62,000 nt of DNA from Symsagittifera roscoffensis (Eukaryota; Xenacoelomorpha; Acoela; Convolutidae), in the NCBI RefSeq assembly GCF_963678635.1, contig NW_026970960.1, positions 2,501-64,500 on the forward strand, written 5' to 3'. This document shows positions 60,572 to 62,000 of the stretch, piece after piece. A program made the translations under genes and the position numbers. How positions within the stretch are numbered: the first letter of the stretch is position 1; the number at the start of each line of letters is the position of its first letter. Under the pieces are notes generated by a model that was not told the origin of the DNA, searched no databases, and saw only the letters and a program-made list of their open reading frames with translations.

Positions 60572-61928
60572 ATCCGATCTCGTGTCCGATCTTGACGTGC
60601 TGGCTGCCTCCTCGATTAATAGTTCCTAGTCTTCTCCGAGGATGAATGTTCCTCCTTACCGGTGCTTCTCCCAATCGATCCTGAACATCCGTCCTTTGAC
60701 CTGGTTCGCTAGAACTCTGCTGTCTATAATTCGTGACGGCCGGGACCGTCCCCAAGCGTGTTTCCAGGTTAGGGGGCACAAAGGTAGTAATCACCACGTC
60801 ATTCGTCATTCTTTCTTCCTTCAGCACTCCTGTATCAGAGAGTTCCGCCTCTAGTTCATCCAACGGCTCTTGGAAGACTCGATTCAACCAAGCCTGTCCT
60901 TCGATACTATCGAAGTGGATGCCGCCCGTGGTCAGTCTGGCCTGATCCATAGCTCTCAACTCATGTTCGATGTCCATGAGGATCATTCTTCCGGCATTCC
61001 GACTTGAGAGATTCCTCAAAATATTGTTCCACCTGACCACTCCTTCGTTTTGCCTTCTCCCTGCCGCTGTCAAGCTTCTTGCATTCATAGGCACAGTGCA
61101 AACGGTCAGTACCGCGCAATTGAATTTCTGCCAGAGGGTAGTAAACAAGCACACCATCATTGATTCCCATAGTGCTTCCTGCTCATCCGAACCTCTGGAG
61201 ATGTCGTTCGTTCCAACCAGGATCATCACATTGGGGATCCTCCCTGGATTCATCAGTTCCACCATTCGATATAACTGGGCTATCGTCGCGCCTCCGAAGG
61301 CCATCACCGTAGTGACCCAAGAGGTCCTCAAATTCGATAGTACTCTGACCAAGCTGTCTCCCAGTATCAGATGTGATGTCCCCAGTGGCGGTTGCTTCAG
61401 GTTTACTGCCGGGTTCCAAGTCGCTCGATTGAAGCAAGCTCTCGGATCCGTCTCCGGAACTCCCGTGAAGTTATATCTCAACTGATTGTTCTTTTGTATG
61501 TCCATTACACGTGACACTTTCTTCGCTGGCATCTTCTGTATTCTTCTCTCTGCGGCCTTCAAGCTCCCCATGAGTGGCGTCACGTCACTTATCCCCTGTC
61601 TGATCACGGTCTGGGAGAGTCGTACTCTGCCCGTGTCGTCGATCGTTCCAGAGGGTGCGGTCATCCCGGAACCTGGCGCATTCTTGTTGGTGACCAGTCG
61701 TCCAGCTGTCTCTATCAGCTTGCTCACCGTTTGTTCCACGACGGGGTCACCCAAGGTGTCACTAGGGTCCGGGATTGTCACTCGATCTGTCGCTGTCGGG
61801 CGCCGTGTCTCCGTTGTCTGACTCATTTCTCGAGGCGTCAAGAGCTCCATCGGGGACTGCCCACGAGGAATACTCCTTGCAGGTATCACTTTCTCCACGG
61901 CCGTTGTCAACGCCATCCGTTCCGATCA
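60555..61928 (-). pseudogene. SGNH/GDSL-type hydrolase domain of an unknown element
   Basis: 453 codons from ATG 61914-61916, preceded in frame by TGA at 61926-61928. Residues 1-160 are Thr/Pro/Arg-rich and look disordered. The SGNH domain follows: block I ILGDSL with Ser 188, block II Gly at 208-209, block III VGTNDI with Asn 237, and block V GGIHFD with His 334. All four signature residues are therefore present. Such enzymes hydrolyse esters or acyl groups from varied substrates, and esterase domains of this fold are known from ORF1 of some CR1-type LINEs. No reverse transcriptase is visible nearby in register. Frame decay on both sides makes a functional product unlikely here. Confidence 0.7.
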
Positions 61929-62000
61929 CTCCTTGTAGTCCTGCCTCAAGCGCTCAATTTCTTGACCCTGCTTTTTGTTGCAGTCTTCGAACAATCTTTT
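61929..62000 (-). pseudogene. SGNH-element frame, upstream part running off the window
   Basis: About 24 codons in register with the SGNH segment, charged and helical with heptad-like spacing (IERLRQDYKE), separated from it by the TGA at 61926-61928. The reading frame therefore starts beyond the right edge of the window. Confidence 0.4.

Noticed and set aside
53717-61928. A host multi-exon gene
   Set aside because: Segments abut within a few bases or a single stop codon, leaving no room for introns.
1-62000. tRNA, rRNA or other structured RNA genes
   Set aside because: No cloverleaf with A and B box spacing or rRNA core sequence was recognised by eye; a covariance-model scan would be needed to exclude them fully.

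Overview
The window is the left end of a eukaryotic linear chromosome. The + strand opens with 1.9 kb of CCCTAA (TTAGGG-type) telomere. There is no bacterial-style gene organisation, most of the DNA is AT-rich satellite, and the only convincing coding DNA is decayed transposable-element protein. TTAGGG telomeres together with this Ty3/gypsy gag-pol layout and the SGNH-containing reading frame beside it make an invertebrate animal most likely. From memory of related proteins I lean towards an anthozoan cnidarian (coral or anemone), but I could not check this.

Layout. 1-41205 is telomeric DNA split by four large cassettes: array 1 (1-1913), cassette 1 (1914-13208), array 2 (13209-15458), cassette 2 (15459-25377), array 3 (25378-25563), cassette 3 (25564-32052), array 4 (32053-32568), cassette 4 (32569-39417), array 5 (39418-41205). 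Each cassette begins and ends with a short terminal inverted repeat (23-29 bp) that touches the telomere repeats on both sides, always at the same hexamer phase. Taking the four cassettes out would leave about 6.65 kb of CCCTAA tract. Inside are tandem satellites: about 365 bp (cassette 1), 535 bp (cassettes 2, 3 and 4), 355 bp (cassettes 2 and 4), 166 bp (cassette 3) and 186 bp (cassette 4). No cassette encodes a visible protein.

The most striking signal is that each cassette has its own short signature motif. It forms the inverted ends, is clustered next to the right end, and recurs inside: GGTGGTTTTTG (1), ATGTCACATTTGGAC (2), GGTGCGTTTTTG (3), AAGTCAATTTTTGAG (4). At positions that are homologous between cassettes by flanking sequence, the signature is swapped for the local version. 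This looks like a family of telomere-inserted, TIR-bounded elements whose ends and internal sites co-evolved with element-specific binding factors encoded elsewhere. The main exceptions are the shared 535- and 355-bp satellites, which carry another cassette's motif type.

41206-48114 is the 5' part of a Ty3/gypsy retrotransposon on the - strand (gag, zinc knuckles, protease, reverse transcriptase, RNase H). It is cut off before the integrase exactly where telomere array 5 starts, so the chromosome seems to have broken inside the element and been capped. The copy is decayed, with at least five in-frame stops and three frameshifts. 48115-53716 is non-coding: two local duplications, a field of about two dozen GGAGGGT motifs and a near-perfect 31-bp palindrome. 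53717-62000 holds a second decayed - strand reading frame of at least 8 kb without visible introns, containing an SGNH-type hydrolase domain with all four signature residues. It runs off the right edge of the window.
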